Shown here in pieces: positions 1 to 12,303 of a stretch of DNA of 64,000 nt. The DNA is from Pezicula radicicola (Eukaryota > Ascomycota > Leotiomycetes > Helotiales > Dermateaceae). A program made the translations under genes and the position numbers. Below the pieces are notes generated by a model. The model was not told the DNA's origin, did not search any database, and saw only the letters and a list, made by a program, of their open reading frames with translations. The stretch spans positions 1,055,975 to 1,119,974 of the forward strand of contig PDUO01000016.1 in NCBI GenBank assembly GCA_003008705.1. Reading direction: 5' to 3'. The first letter of the stretch is position 1, and each line of letters starts with the position of its first letter.

Positions 1-547
1 CCAATTCGGCGACGAGGCATGTTGTGCATAGGCTGCATTACAGATGAGCTATAGCACACAGTTATATATGGAGAAGGTGAGTGAAGATCAAACTGCTGAA
101 TGAATGACTGGTGAGGACCAAGAACGGAATGGGGGAAGAAGAAGGGTGGTTTTATTAGGAAAGTCGGCAATATTGTTTTCATACGATAGCACAAAGTCAT
201 TGTAACGGCCGTCGTAAAAAAAAGGAACAAAGGCGATTCGATTTCTGGTCTTTATGGAGTAAAATAATTTTATTGTACAATTAAAAAGAAAAAACAAAGC
301 AAACCAGATTTCCCAGGTCAAAGAAGTAACAAAGCAGAAAGAAGTTCAACTTATGAAAGGCCCAATTATAGCACAGCATCTCGACTGTTGGCTGGTTAGT
401 TTGGCTAGATGTTAGTGGTATAGTAATATGGTATGTATAGCAAGTTCATAAGGAATCAGTAATAGCCATTGCGGCTAGCGAAGAGGTTGTTGGCTGGTAC
501 ACCAAACGCTGGGTTTGTAGAAGGGCCAGAGCCTGGCCTTTGCGCGA
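1..547. other. 3' flank of the HEI10-like gene, no gene seen
   Basis: This is the window edge and the downstream flank of the minus-strand RING gene that ends at 548. The only open frame of note is a 77-codon minus-strand frame at 88-321. It is Phe/Asn-rich, has no recognisable domain and no splice partners, so I do not call it. A gene lying mostly outside the window cannot be excluded. Confidence 0.6.
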
Positions 548-1874
548 CTAGATAGAGCTAAGTTCTTTGTTCCTCGCGATGTACAGGACATACTGACCTC
601 TTGACCTGATAGCAGGCCTTGCAAAGCCATCGGCTGTCTCTGTGGGGTTGCTAACTTTCAGACCAGCACTCATGCCATAGCCAGCGAAACCATTGTTTTG
701 ATTATTGAGGTTTCTAAGAGGTGATCGTTGAGGAGTGGCTCTGTGGGAAAGGTGGGGAGTTCCAGCAGCGAGATTGCTTGTTTGAGGATGGATGGGGCCT
801 AAAATGGGGTTTCCGCCTGCGACACGTCGGCGATGGCTTGATGGAGTCTGGATGGGTTGATTTTCTGTGCGCTCATTAGTGATAGCGTCGTAATAGGATT
901 GAAGTCCGTACGATTGATGCGTCCTTGGCCACCGATTCCAGCCCATGGGCCTTCACCTGTCTCATTTGGCGCGTTCTGAGATAACCTTGGACCATTATGA
1001 TTGGGAACCTGCTGGCGCATATCATGAGACTGCAGACCTGGATAAAGGGGGACTGGCGGCCGCATGTTCTGATCTCCTACTTTGTCAACAAATCGATTCG
1101 CCATGACAGTAGCTTGGATGGTATGGTCAACAGCATCAGAAGCAGCACTCTGCACCTGACCCAACATGGACCGGCGCTTCAACTTATCGTATAGTTCTTG
1201 GGTTTGTAATTGTTTGCGACTCTTCTCTCGGTAGGCTTGAACAATTTCCTCATTCTTGCGTCGAAGGTTGTCCTGGTCCTGGGCCATACCTACATATCCA
1301 TTAGCGTTAGATTTAAACGGTAACAAGGCGGCTTACTCGCTAACTTGGCGCGCAATTCTGAAATTTGGGAATTCGCATCGTGAATGACTTTATCCATCTG
1401 TGTGCTTAAGCTGCCATATTTGTCGGTCAGGGTCTTGGACAAATGCTCCTGGTAGACTCTGTGGCCTCGTCAGCGAACAATCTGACTACTATGGCCCGTA
1501 AAACACACATCTCTTGTGTGGCCTGATAAGCCCAAAAGCTCAATGCTCTGCCAGCACATTCCATGATAATATTTGGGCTCAGTCCGCTTAGTATGCTCGT
1601 CTTGTAGTCGTCTGTAGGATTGAGGTTGGTGACCACCACATCATCGGGATTCATCATGGTCAAGCCACAGGCGGGGCATATGGGACGATGACCTTCACGT
1701 TGGCCAGAAAGCTGCTGTCGGTTGGAACAGTCAATACAGAAGACATGGCTATTGTTGATTAGCTGCTGTAATAATCGACGGGCCAAAGTCGCCTTGCCTG
1801 CACGTGGTAACCACGGCGTGATCGTTCAGCTCCCTGTGGCACTTGAGCCAGTTGCAACGCAGAGTGTGCTCCAT
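548..1874 (-). CDS. hei10: RING-finger crossover regulator, HEI10/CCNB1IP1 family
   Basis: Five exons on the complement: 1798-1874, 1509-1748, 1337-1458, 957-1289 and 548-864, giving 362 residues. The N-terminus carries a RING finger: Cys pairs appear in LRCNWLKC, in VVTTCSHVFCIDC and in ICPACG. It is followed by the family block DYKTSILSGLSP and CAGRALSFWAYQATQE, then a coiled-coil-like stretch (TDKYGSLSTQMDKVIHDAN). The C-terminus is low-complexity and ends near GYGMSAGLKVSN. HEI10 proteins are E3 ligase-type factors that mark meiotic crossover sites, so expression is probably meiotic (family knowledge; nothing here shows regulation). Start chosen at the ATG directly before EHTLRCN. Intron 1 has a GC donor (GC-AG, 49 nt), which is required to keep the RING in frame. 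The last intron (92 nt) is the least certain junction. The family call is firm; the exact C-terminus is less so. Confidence 0.9.
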
Positions 1875-3396
1875 CCTTGCAGTAGGATTGTAAGATTCTA
1901 TCGCAATTGTCATCGGGGTTATCGGTATAGTAGAGTGACCTACTCTCAGAGAATGGAGGTGCTAAGGAATTGAGGATATTCATTCCATCCAATGTTGGTT
2001 GTAAGGGTGTTGTCGTCGATGAATGTACCCGCACGCTAATTTAGCTCTCCCGCTGTTAGGGCCCGCGCCTCAAACTTCTCGTCTCTCTGTGCTTCATCAT
2101 CTTCAACTTCATCTGATTCTCTTGCCAATCATCATTTGGTCTTGATGAGCGCTGTATCCCTATTCTCTGGCGATGAGCACTTTCACACCCTTCCAGGTTA
2201 TCTACTGGTACCGATATCAAGGAGGATTGCCGATGCAAAGGAGATCGCTATGGTCAGCATGTAATAATACTCTGTTCGCTTGAGTTTATTTCAACGCCTG
2301 CTGTAACCATAAACTGTGAGCGGGTATTCGGTGGTAAGATGTGTGCAACGACTGGACACTTCGAGAACCTGCATCTTGTTAAGTGGCAGCAGTACCTGAT
2401 TTGAGTGTTTACTGGTCTAGTATGTATCAACCTCTAAGCTTGTCTCCAGACACTTTCTCGTGCTGGCATATGACCCTTCATTGATGATTATGTCTGCGTC
2501 GCTCAGAAAGCTCCGAGTATTCTCCATTTTGAAGTACGAGTAAGTTGGAAAGACAAGAAGGGAAGATAGCACACCGTCATGCTGCCCTCTAGACAAATCA
2601 TATTATTCCGTCCATCCTCCAAATTGACTATAGTACTGGTAGTACCCGTAGCTTCAGCAGCCTTGTTAGATCTGATGGCATAGCCACCCTGCACTGTTAG
2701 GAATTATTCTCCCTTCAATTCAGCCGTTCAGCGCATAGACTTTGAACGTCTGATTACGCGTCCCTTGGTTGTTGCCCTATGGCCAACGATAGCATTTCCA
2801 GAAACGGCAATTTGGATCCTCCCCAGTCTACAAGCGGAATTGCAGTCCTTCAAATTTTCTGGCATGGAATATTGGGTATTGTCAGTGCCGGATCGCCACC
2901 TACTTCTCCTCGCCCTACAGGAAATGGCAACTTCAGGCTTAGCCAACCTTTCGCTGACTTCCTTGGTATGATCCACGATGATTTCCAACAACCAGACAGA
3001 GTGGCGCCGCACTCAACAAGGCTCTCAAACACCAAAATCTGCAATAGCCGCTTGTATATTCCAGAAGCTATGCGGGCTAGCCAATCTCCATATCCGCAAG
3101 AGTTTGGAGACGAAGGTCTGTGACGAGGAGATCAGGAACGAACGCGAAGCAAGCAGGGGTTCTTTGGGTCATATGCTATCGCAAATATCATTGCCAAGAC
3201 TCCTAATGCAACGCTATTCCTATGGAGATAGCAGCTGCTGGTTGGATAAAATCCAAAATTTTCGGATAAAGTGCCTAATGTCATCAACCACTATATACCT
3301 ACTTTCAATTGGCAATGGCCATCAGACTTGCGCGTATGCCTTCCGGGTCGCCAAGTAATGTTACTCGAGTATTCCGACCAAGCTACAGTGATAGTA
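1875..3396. other. Intergenic, only weak open frames
   Basis: Upstream region of the HEI10-like gene. Several short overlapping frames lie on both strands (minus 2503-2694, plus 2779-3123, plus 2978-3358). None has a recognisable domain, and I could not join them with convincing splice sites. The minus frame at 2503-2694 has protein-like composition in its first 40 codons and is followed by a plausible GTGTGC donor, so a small unrecognised or decayed gene is possible here. Confidence 0.4.
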
Positions 3397-3843
3397 GGTG
3401 GACATAAGTCTGTCCGGTAGCCGAATTTACACTAAAATGCTATTAGTATAACTATTTATCTTATAAAAACTTAGGGTATAAGTATATCTTAAACTTTTTA
3501 CTACTAATTAATTATAGTATTTAAAATAGAATTCTCTGTACTATATTAAAATAATACTTTAAAACTAGCTAGGGAAATTAAGAAGAGTATAGAGTAGTAA
3601 AATATTAACTAAATTTTAGTATAAAACTAGTAAAATATAAGCCCCTCTTACTTTAAAGTTATAGACACTAATAACGACATCTCTAAAATATAATATAATA
3701 TTATATAATTATAGATAACTATCGAAATAAAATTTCCAGTATAAAGGTATATTTTTTAATTATTTCCTTTTGTTATAAACTTTTAAAGTATTATATATGA
3801 CTTTTAGTGTAAAATTCGGCTACCGGATAGACTTATGTCCACC
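3397..3843. mobile_element. Non-autonomous inverted-repeat element (MITE-like, TA target)
   Basis: The ends at 3397-3440 and about 3800-3843 are near-perfect inverted repeats of about 42 bp, starting GGTGGACATAAGTC and continuing through CCGGTAGCCGAATTT and ACACTAAAA. They differ by one substitution and one indel. The dinucleotide TA flanks both ends (3395-3396 and 3844-3845), the target duplication typical of Tc1/mariner elements. The interior is about 360 bp of AT-rich DNA without an open frame, so the element cannot move by itself. The AT skew fits repeat-induced point mutation. Confidence 0.85.
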
Positions 3844-5431
3844 TACTGTAGATTGTTGTCGTCTCGTCGAATCATGCAAGCACTTCTATGAACTGCCCAT
3901 CGCCCCGCGTTTCAAAATCACCTGCTAACACAACCCTTGCTTAAAGCTTTCGGTTCCTGCGCTAAGCATGCGGGAGCTGGTTGCTCGTATGTACCTTTTC
4001 AGACAATTCTGCCATTCAAGCCTTTGATTGGATCCGTTAATTTATGGATGTGGCTGCCTCTACATCTCATATGCAAGAGCCGAAAGCAGAAGCAAAGTAC
4101 CATCTCCATACAAACTCCACCAAGTGGGACTTACCCGAATTGCGCCTCGGAAAGGGCCTGGACAAAGTGGTTGTGGCGTTGTCTAGTCTTTTTTGTATGC
4201 GGCATTCAACGGCCTTCACCGCAAGTATCAAGCATCACACGGCAATCATTATAAACTCAAGTGATACTTGCGATATCTCCACATTTCCAGTACTTGAACC
4301 CCTTGGAAGAAAAGAAGAAAAAATTAGATGAAGAACATGAGCAGTGATGGGCAAATTCTCCGTGCCAATTTGTGGGAAGACAGACCTTGGTTGCATGGGC
4401 GAGATAGTTCACATACTCCATGGCAGTGTCGTCGTGTCGTCTGAAGCTGAATACGGGCCGGTGCAAGCCGTTAATCTTTTTGGTCTTGGGCCGGCGAAGA
4501 ACAGCTCTTGTAACCAAATTCTGAACAGATGATATACTAATTCTTCAGAGAGTTATTAAAATGGCTGACCAACCTACTGCGACTTCCAAAATAGAGTAGC
4601 GTGCTACACAACTTCCATCTTCAAATCCACTTTATCACTATGGGTCGGAGTGGTCGTTCTCAAGCCCGCTGCATAAGTGTATCAAATGGGTTTGGTGCAT
4701 TTCTTGAGCTGTGACAAAGTAAGAGAGCACAACGTTGGGTAAAGGAATCCCGAGCAATGCCGGTTCCGTGGACTCAAAGCTGAGGTAACGCTCTACCTAG
4801 GTTCTGGGGACTCTTCCTCCTCGTGCAACACACGTGGCGATAGAGGTGACAAAGGCCTGGAAGCTCGCTAGTCAGCCTATACAGTACCAGAACACAATAT
4901 TCAACCTAGCTCTCAATTGTAATGGCGATTCTCGAAAAGCTCCATTGCTCCGTGTCATCGTCGCACGCTACACCGTGTTGGGTTCATGCATTGTGTGGGG
5001 AAGATTGCAGGGGCTGTATCAGACGAACACACTGATCTGAAGCAGGCCGCCGGGTGCTCATGGCTTTAACGGCAACCATGATCAATTGATTGAGATTGAT
5101 GATTGTCGCGCGAAGAGGTTATAGTACCAGGTTTTTATACCCTTTACTTTGTAAGACCAAGCAGAGCGACAAGGGGACCCTTGAGCGTAACGAGCTTGCG
5201 GCAATAACAGCAAATCCAAAAAAATATGGGACAGTCAAAAGTAGGTGAAAGATGCAGAACTAGGTAGTTACAGTACTGTACTTAATACGATCAGCCACCC
5301 AAGGTTCCTGAAAATCTTCTCCTGTATAATAAAATAACAACACAACAACAACTTGATCTCTCTCCACAGATAATTGTACTACCTGCCTACTTACTGTATC
5401 ATACGGAAAAGAAGAAGTTGACTCAGTCTCG
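3844..5431. other. Intergenic between the TIR element and the Zn2Cys6 gene
   Basis: No gene is supported. Two overlapping plus-strand frames of 105 and 95 codons (3937-4254 and 4044-4331) lack domains and do not connect to further exons. The last few hundred bases presumably hold the promoter and 5' leader of the Zn2Cys6 regulator starting at 5432; I see no clear TATA box. Confidence 0.45.
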
Positions 5432-8085
5432 ATGCATTTCGGCGACCCTACCGAGTCCACCTGGATCAACCGAGCATTTCCCGATCAGATCTCACAGCTT
5501 CCCCATAGTCACAATCATAATCATAAATCTTATCTACATCCTCCTCCACATCTCCACTCTCCACCAACATCACCGGCGCAACATTTTCCTCAGACACCGG
5601 GCAGTGACTTGTCTACGACGAGCACTCCGATGCCTCCTCCTCCTTCGGACTCTCCTGCTAAGATGTTCCATACCTGTATGCTATATATGATGCGGGGTTT
5701 GGAGATGCGCTGACCAGCTCTTCTTTACCCCAGTTCAGGGCCTTGCGCCGCAACAACAAAAGCCGACCTCCGCGCAGTCCCAAGATAGTCCCAAATCTAC
5801 CACAAATGGGACATCGAAAAGGGTAACTACTCCACATGCGTGTGCCGAGTGCAAAAGGCGAAAGATACGATGTGATGGACGCCAGCCCTGTGGTCAATGT
5901 TTGGGCTGTCGGTCGCCGAAGCCATGCTACTATGACAAGCACCGCCAGAGAGTGATTCCTTCTCGAAAGTACGCTCAATTCGACATGAAAGGGAAAACGA
6001 ATTGACTCGCTAACGCCATCTAGAACCCTCGATGCACTGTCCCAGTCGCTAGAAGAATGCCGAACAATTTTGAAGCGACTATACCCAAACCGAGATCCGC
6101 AATCGTTACTTTCATTATCCCGCCAGGAGCTAATAGTGCTCCTCGACAAACCAGCTTTAGTAAACATTCCTTCTCAGACCTCACCTGCAGGGTCCAATGC
6201 CTCTCACGTCTCGCCCGGCCAATTCCAATCGCCAATTACCTCAGTTTCAGACGATGACCGAAGCCTGGCGAATCTTGAACAGATACCAATCAGAGACACG
6301 GAATGGGATGAGGAGCGAAGGAATCGCGATCCAATACCTGCTGAGGCTGATGATGTCAATGCTTTGTCACTCTCCGTGGACAGACAGTCTTCATATCTTG
6401 GGGCAACATCAATTAAGGCAGCTTTCTTGGTCATGCTAAAGGTTGCTCCGGCTTTGCGGTCTTTTTTGGCGCCTCAAACCTCGGCGACTAAGATAAATAT
6501 TGCAAGCAGCTACCCTACACCAAGACCAGGACAGTCCGTTCCAGTCAGAAGTCTGCCACGGGTAACATGGTCTTCGGAGGGACAGACGCTTATAGATGCG
6601 TATTTCAATCGAGTCCAAATGTTCATCCCTATGCTGGACGAGCCGTCTTTTAGAGCAGACTATCTCAATGGCCAACGGACTGATGCACCATGGTTAGCTC
6701 TACTCAATATGGTATTTGCGATGGGCAGCATGGTGGCAAATAAATCTGACGATCACAATCATCTGAACTTTTACAACCAAGCCAAAGAGTATCTTCCCCT
6801 AGACAGCTTCGGGAGCGGCCATCTGGAGACTCTACAAGCATTTGCTTTAATGGGGGGTTATTACTTGCATTATTTGAACAGACCAAATATGGCCAATGCT
6901 ATTTCTGGAGCAGCACTTCGTATGGCTTGTGCCATGGGCCTTCACAGAGAAAGTACCGACCAGACTGAAGCGAGTCCTGCGGCCGTAGAGTTGAGGAGGA
7001 GAACCTGGTGGAGCTTGTTTTGTCTCGATACTTGGGCTGGAACAACTTTGGGACGGCCTTCAATGGGTCGATGGGGCCCAGGAATCACCATCCGGCCTCC
7101 TGAAGACACTAACGATCCTGTAAGTTTTCTATTCCCCTACACGCTTGAGAAAATTTCTGATTTCAGCTAGAATGCGACTGGGCAACACGCAGGAATAATT
7201 CCACTTATTGAAAACATCAAGTTCTGCAAAATAGCTACCCAAATCCAAGAGATCTTCGCCCAATCACCTCTTCTGCATGACTCGGATCGCATACATCTAG
7301 ACAATCAACTGGTAGCCTGGTACGAACATCTACCTTGGATATTACGCTCTACAGAACCCTGCCCCGAATCTCTGTACACAGCTCGTTGCGTCATGAAATG
7401 GCGCTATCAAAATCTCCGCGTGGTACTCCACCGTCCAGTACTACTGAATATGGCAAACCGTGGCATTCAATCTGGCCCGCCATCACCCGAAGAAATTGCT
7501 GCTGTCGGAAAATGTAGAGAAATCGCTAAGCAAGCCATTGAGGATATTTCAAGAGAATTCACGCCAAACCAAATGCTAGGATGGAACGGAGTCTGGTTCA
7601 TGTACCAAGCTTCTATGGTTCCACTCGTCAGTGTCTTCTGGGAAAATTGGAACACAGCCCTAGTCCGCGAATGTCAGTCCCAAATTGAAATGGTACTTGA
7701 TGCAATGGATGCCATGGCAGATTGGTCTATAGCTGCGAGAAGAAGCAGAGAGGTAATAATGAAGATGTACGAAGCAAGCAAGCGACCCCTAGTGTCCAGG
7801 CAAGGAACTCCAGGGTTGGTTATGAATGGGATGAATGGTATGCAGACTGGGGGTCAAGAGGAGATGGTTCAAGTGGAAACGGAGGATGGAATGATATTAC
7901 TTGACCATCAGAATTTCTGGGATTTGGACGGTATGCCTTGGGGGAACTTTCCTGAGGGTTTGGACCTCGGATTTGAGAGTATTCCTGGATTTGAATATGC
8001 GGATCCTTCGGGAGGCACTGGCGGGTTTGTGGGAAATGGGATGGATTATGGCGATGGTAATGGAGGATTTGGGAGGCAGTACTAA
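5432..8085 (+). CDS. Zn2Cys6 transcription factor with fungal transcription-factor domain
   Basis: Four exons: 5432-5675, 5734-5968, 6024-7119 and 7171-8085, giving 829 residues. A His/Pro/Ser-rich N-terminus precedes the binuclear zinc cluster at about residues 117-136 onward (ACAECKRRKIRCDGRQPC then GQCLGC), with spacing C-x2-C-x6-C-x5-C-x2-C-x8-C and one extra Cys inside the last loop. A linker helix (LDALSQSLEECRTILKRL) follows. The middle-homology domain contains AYFNRVQMFIPMLDEPSF and later RRRTWWSLFCLDTWAG, typical of nuclear fungal regulators. The C-terminus is Gly/Met-rich. Intron 3 uses the second of two adjacent AGs (ctag), because the first would bring a stop into frame. The target pathway cannot be read from the sequence; the zinc-cluster region recalls regulators of carbohydrate or purine use, but I would not name it. 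Confidence 0.92.
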
Positions 8086-8814
8086 GCGTATCTTGGAGCA
8101 TGGGACTTTACGGAAGTAAGATCAAAATAATTCGCATAACATAGGGAAAAGGGATGGCGCTATAATATTTTGATGGCGACTACCCACGAAGTTTCTTTTC
8201 AATTCAGTAACAACACTTCTTTTCATTATATATTACCTACATAGCTAGTTAGTGCGTCTTTCGCATTTATACAGCAAAAATATACCCCCTTTCCTATCTC
8301 GAGGCTCAACTTTACATCGTAACTAAGCGAGGAAGTGAGTCAATGTTTTCATACGAAAAATACGACCTAGAACGATCATCTCCAAACTTCAACAATGATG
8401 CAAGATCAGCTCGTCTCTTACTAAATCTGTATTTATCCATATCTCTCCTTCTTACCCTTCATACCTTTCATACCTCCTCGTACCTATCCAATACAAACGT
8501 CAATCACAGAGAACCAGCCCATAGTGCCCCTTAACGATTTGCTCTCCACCCGCCAGAAGATCACTACAATAGATAGATACCACCAGAAAGGTACCACTAC
8601 ATAACCTGATAAAAACATTCGGCCTGGAGTCGGCATGATATGCTTTATCCCTTATATTAACCAGTGGATCACCCTCACCATCATCATCATCATCATCACC
8701 TCATTTTCACGAAATTTTAAATTTCATCACTAATGGCCCCCATTTCATATTCAGTGTACAGTACAGTACCTCTCGTAAGGATATTCGGATGTCGGAAACT
8801 CGGAACATTAGAAT

Positions 8815-8833
8815 GGGGAGGGGAGGGGAGGGG
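8815..8833 (+). repeat. Perfect G-quadruplex motif
   Basis: Four runs of exactly four G (8815-8818, 8820-8823, 8825-8828, 8830-8833) separated by single A residues. Such a G4-N1 array is expected to fold very stably. It lies about 730 bp beyond the stop codon of the Zn2Cys6 gene, on its coding strand. Whether it is transcribed is not known. Confidence 0.9.
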
Positions 8834-9137
8834 ATGTTGGTTTTTCGTTTAATAAGCTTACTTTAAGTTTCTTAACTAGGCAATTTCTTTTTGGTTTTGG
8901 TTTTGGTTTTTTTGGTTTCTTGGTTTTTTGGTGGCGAGATTATGTATAGTAGGTTAAGTAGTAATGTTTGAAAATTTCGGGGATGGGGGGACTCGGATGG
9001 TTCCTTTTGGTTAGCGAGGTGAGGTGAGGTGACGTGACGTGAGGGAGAGGGAAATGCAGGTGATGGGTACCTGTTTTTTTGGTTCTTTGGAGACGAGGGG
9101 TGAGAGGTGAGAGGTTGGGGATTGTAGCCTGGAGACT

Positions 9138-9171
9138 GGAGGTTGGAGGTTGGAGGTTGGAGGTTGGAGGT
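9138..9171 (+). repeat. 7-bp minisatellite (GGAGGTT)n
   Basis: Four perfect tandem copies of GGAGGTT followed by a fifth, altered copy (GGAGGTG). It lies in the G-rich non-coding region between two convergent genes. Confidence 0.9.
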
Positions 9172-10569
9172 GGGATGGGATACTACGCTATGGCTTTGTA
9201 CTTTTATGCAAAGAGTAAGAGTGTATCGGTGTAGAGTACCACGTTATCCCCACTGTATCTCGGTACAGCATAGTGCTGTATTATAGTGCTGTAGCTCTTT
9301 TGGCTGATATGGTTATTCTCCTCCACTTCCCGAATTTAGGGGCGAGTAAGTGAGTAAGTGATTGAGTGAGTTAATGAGTTAGTAAGATAGTTGGTAATGT
9401 CTGTCTAGATACTGTATCTTGTAAATTTAGGCACCTCTCTAATCAACGACTTAAAAAAGTTATTAAACGTAGTACTGTACTAAAAACAACGTACTATAAT
9501 ATTAATCTTTCCTATAAGAAGAAAAAAGGAAGGAATACAGTTTACCAAAAATTGTAGTTAAAACTTGTTTTTGGAAGTTAGACCATAAGAAGTTATATGT
9601 AGATGTTTATTTGTGATATATATTTTATTTAATAAGCTTCCTAATAACTCTCCGTATCTGTATCTGTAATATATAACCATACCTATATACTAAATAAACT
9701 ATACAAAATATACCTCAATATTAATCTACACTACCTAAAAACGCCAAAAAAAAATAAAGAATTTACTTTTGTATCTTTCGTATCATAACTTACTTGATAA
9801 ACCCTAATTTATCTCTACTATACCTATCTATAACAATCTAGTATTATATTATTTACCTAGACATCCTAATACCCTAAACCCATAAACCCCTAAAGAAAAC
9901 CAACCGTCTCAAACATCATCACTCTTCGCCTCACCTCTACAGAACCCCCCCTTCCCCGTCCTCCCCCGGCACGGTACCAATCTGCATCCCTCACCAAACT
10001 AACTACACCAAATACCCCCCAAGACCAAATCCCAAGACCCAACCACCCACCTCCCGCTCAAAACCCACAACCAGTCATCTCAAAGAAAACCCAAACCACC
10101 AGAATCCATTCTAAATTAATATGGGATATCGGGCCTGAACCCCGATCCGGAAGTACGTTGCTAACCAGTAAGGAAGAGTAAGTGGGTGGGGACTTTTCGG
10201 ATATAAAAATAAGTGAGTCACCAAGCTCAAGCTCTTGCGAGCATTGATTAATCACTCACTCACGAGCTGGCGATAACTACCTTACCTTACCTTACCGTAT
10301 GCAGGTTTGGCAGGTCAGGTTTTGAGTAAATAAGGAAAACGTGCTATTCCAGGACATTTCATTTGATGGGAGTATTAGAAGTGAAGTAAGCTCTACTCGA
10401 GTTTACTAGTGTTTTCTGTTGTGTTACCTGACAGAACCCGCCTTACTATCAGATATCAATATTCCCTCGTTCTGTTTTCCTCCCCAGGTTTTGCATTCAT
10501 GAAGCAAAGCCGAATCTACCCAACGCCACAAATGCAAACTGTTCCATTTCTTCATAAACGTTAAATTCA

Positions 10570-12303
10570 TCAAATCCTAAGGACTTGCGTCCTGCTCACA
10601 ATACCATCAAATATGCAAGTGTTGTCGATCGGTATGTACTGCTTGGTGATGATCTTGATGATCTCCTGGGAAACCATGCCTCCGGTTAATGATGAGATGT
10701 TGTGGAGTTCACCGCCGTTCGCACGCGCTACTTCCTGTGCAACTTTGGAGAGGCGCTCGTTGGAGGAGGCGTCCGGAATTGTCTTATCAACAGTGTTCAG
10801 AATTTCAACGGACGTGGCAAAAGGTTGGTCTGAGGTAGCATTAAGACAGAGATAGATTGGGAGCAGCGATAGAGGTTGCATCGTCATTTCTGCCATTTCG
10901 TCGTTCCCAAATTCAACCTCTGTTATGTCGTCAGCATACATTCGTCCAAAGAAAGGCCGTGCTGCACTTACTCGCCAAAGCCTCGAGATTCGCTGGCGAT
11001 GCCGATGTTCCATGGATGAGCTTTATGAAAGCTGCGTTTTTGCAGAAGTTCTCAACCTCAGAAACAGCAATGTCTTTGCCTTTCGGGTGTGCTCGAACAA
11101 CCTCGACAACTTCGGCAACATCCTGGCGTGCTTTTGCTTTGTAAATATTCTGCAACTGTACGTAAACCGTTGACTGAGCCTTCATATCGGGCACAGAGCC
11201 TGGTAGTGGGAGGGTCTTGTGTCTTTCGTAGAACTCTTTTACTGCCTTAGCAATGATCCAGAAACTAGACTCGGCATCGGCCTCAAGTCATGTTAGTATG
11301 TATACATTGGAGTGGAAAATAAACAACTTACAGTATCAGGCTCGTATTCGAACACTTCCCTCACAGAGCTGGCCAAGCTTGGGGCACTGACAGTCTTCAA
11401 AACTGCTGCGATAGCTTCATCATAATTTTCCTCATCTTGGCGAGCACCCGCCTTTACAGTGTCCCTGAACGCAGTCTTTTCTTTGTATGTGCTAGGGAGA
11501 GTTCCATGCTCTTCCTTCCATTTTGCTAGATAATGCAACAACAAAGCAACGTATGGAATATGACCATGATCATGATCACTCTGAGTTTCCATATCTTTGG
11601 TCAAATCTTCCGCAAATTTTGAGAGCTCTGGCCAGGGCGTAAGTAATCGCAGATCCGTTGTGGCCGTAGAGTCGGGATGTGTGTCCACAATGGGGAAACT
11701 TCCAGGAAGAATCGTTCGGAAATAGGAATAGAATCCAGCTGAGTGTATGGAAATGATGGGGACCTTGTGTTTCCTGCCATATTCTTCGATGAGAGTAAGT
11801 GACTCGGGTGCAATTGGAGATACGTATATGATCAGAGTGTATTTGCCGTTGATGTCATCTAAGTAATTTGAAAGTCCGTTCTATAGTATATCCAGGGTCA
11901 GAAATATATATGGAACAACTCGTACTAAGAACCATACCTTCTCCAACTGGAACCCTTCACCTTGGACATCAGGGTTCAGCTCTCGTAGAAGCGCTGCACA
12001 TGCTGCGGCCCGCGGTTGGCCAATCTGATCCTCATCCAAGAAAAAGTTGACACCCAGATCTGCCTCCTTGACTTTGTATGCATCCAGAATGGTGAATTTG
12101 CCAATGCCGGGCAGGACAAGATTCTTCAACGTCTCTACACCGACGGTGCCCGAACCAGAGTTCAGCAAAAGAATGTGGGCGTCCTCTAAAGCCTGTTGTC
12201 CTTGACCTCCCCACAATCGTAATTGTCGATCATATTTCTTCTCCTTGTCGGATGGGCCCTTCAGTATCGGAGGGGTTTGATCGGTTACGACCTCTGTCGC
12301 CAT
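10570..12303 (-). CDS. ULA1: NEDD8-activating enzyme E1 regulatory subunit (APPBP1/ULA1)
   Basis: Four exons on the complement: 11938-12303, 11332-11880, 10972-11281 and 10570-10919, giving 524 residues, close to the human NAE1 length of about 530. The N-terminus shows the ThiF/UBA fold of E1 subunits: [18 protein letters not shown], then [21 protein letters not shown] and FTILDAYKV. The C-terminal part has [20 protein letters not shown] followed by SQEIIKIIT, which is conserved in this subunit. It lacks the catalytic cysteine domain of UBA3, its partner. Together they form the NEDD8 adenylate and thioester that feeds cullin neddylation. Start is the ATG before ATEVVTDQ. All introns are 50-57 nt with GT..AG borders; intron 2 ends in an unusual TTGAG acceptor. 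It is divergent from ribose-5-phosphate isomerase. Confidence 0.95.

Larger units (their letters stand above)
8086..10569. other. Long convergent intergenic region with many simple repeats
   Basis: About 2.5 kb between the 3' ends of two converging genes, with no convincing open frame. It holds an (ATC)n run near 8680-8700, a G4-A run at 8815-8833, T/G-rich stretches near 8890-8930, GAGGT and GACGT repeats near 9015-9045, a 7-bp minisatellite at 9138-9171, a GAGTAAGT-type run near 9343-9385, and an AT-rich stretch from about 9420 to 9900. The strand-biased G-rich composition of 8.8-9.2 kb is unusual for this window. Confidence 0.7.

Noticed and set aside
3937..4331. Two overlapping plus frames of 105 and 95 codons
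   Set aside because: No domain, no splice partners, and both are within a region without other coding signs.
7120..7166. First AG (tttcag) as acceptor of intron 3 in the first Zn2Cys6 gene
   Set aside because: It brings a stop codon into frame after 14 codons; the AG four bases later continues the conserved domain.
8679..8700. (ATC)n run as a His-rich peptide
   Set aside because: No start codon with a supported frame; a simple repeat in non-coding DNA.
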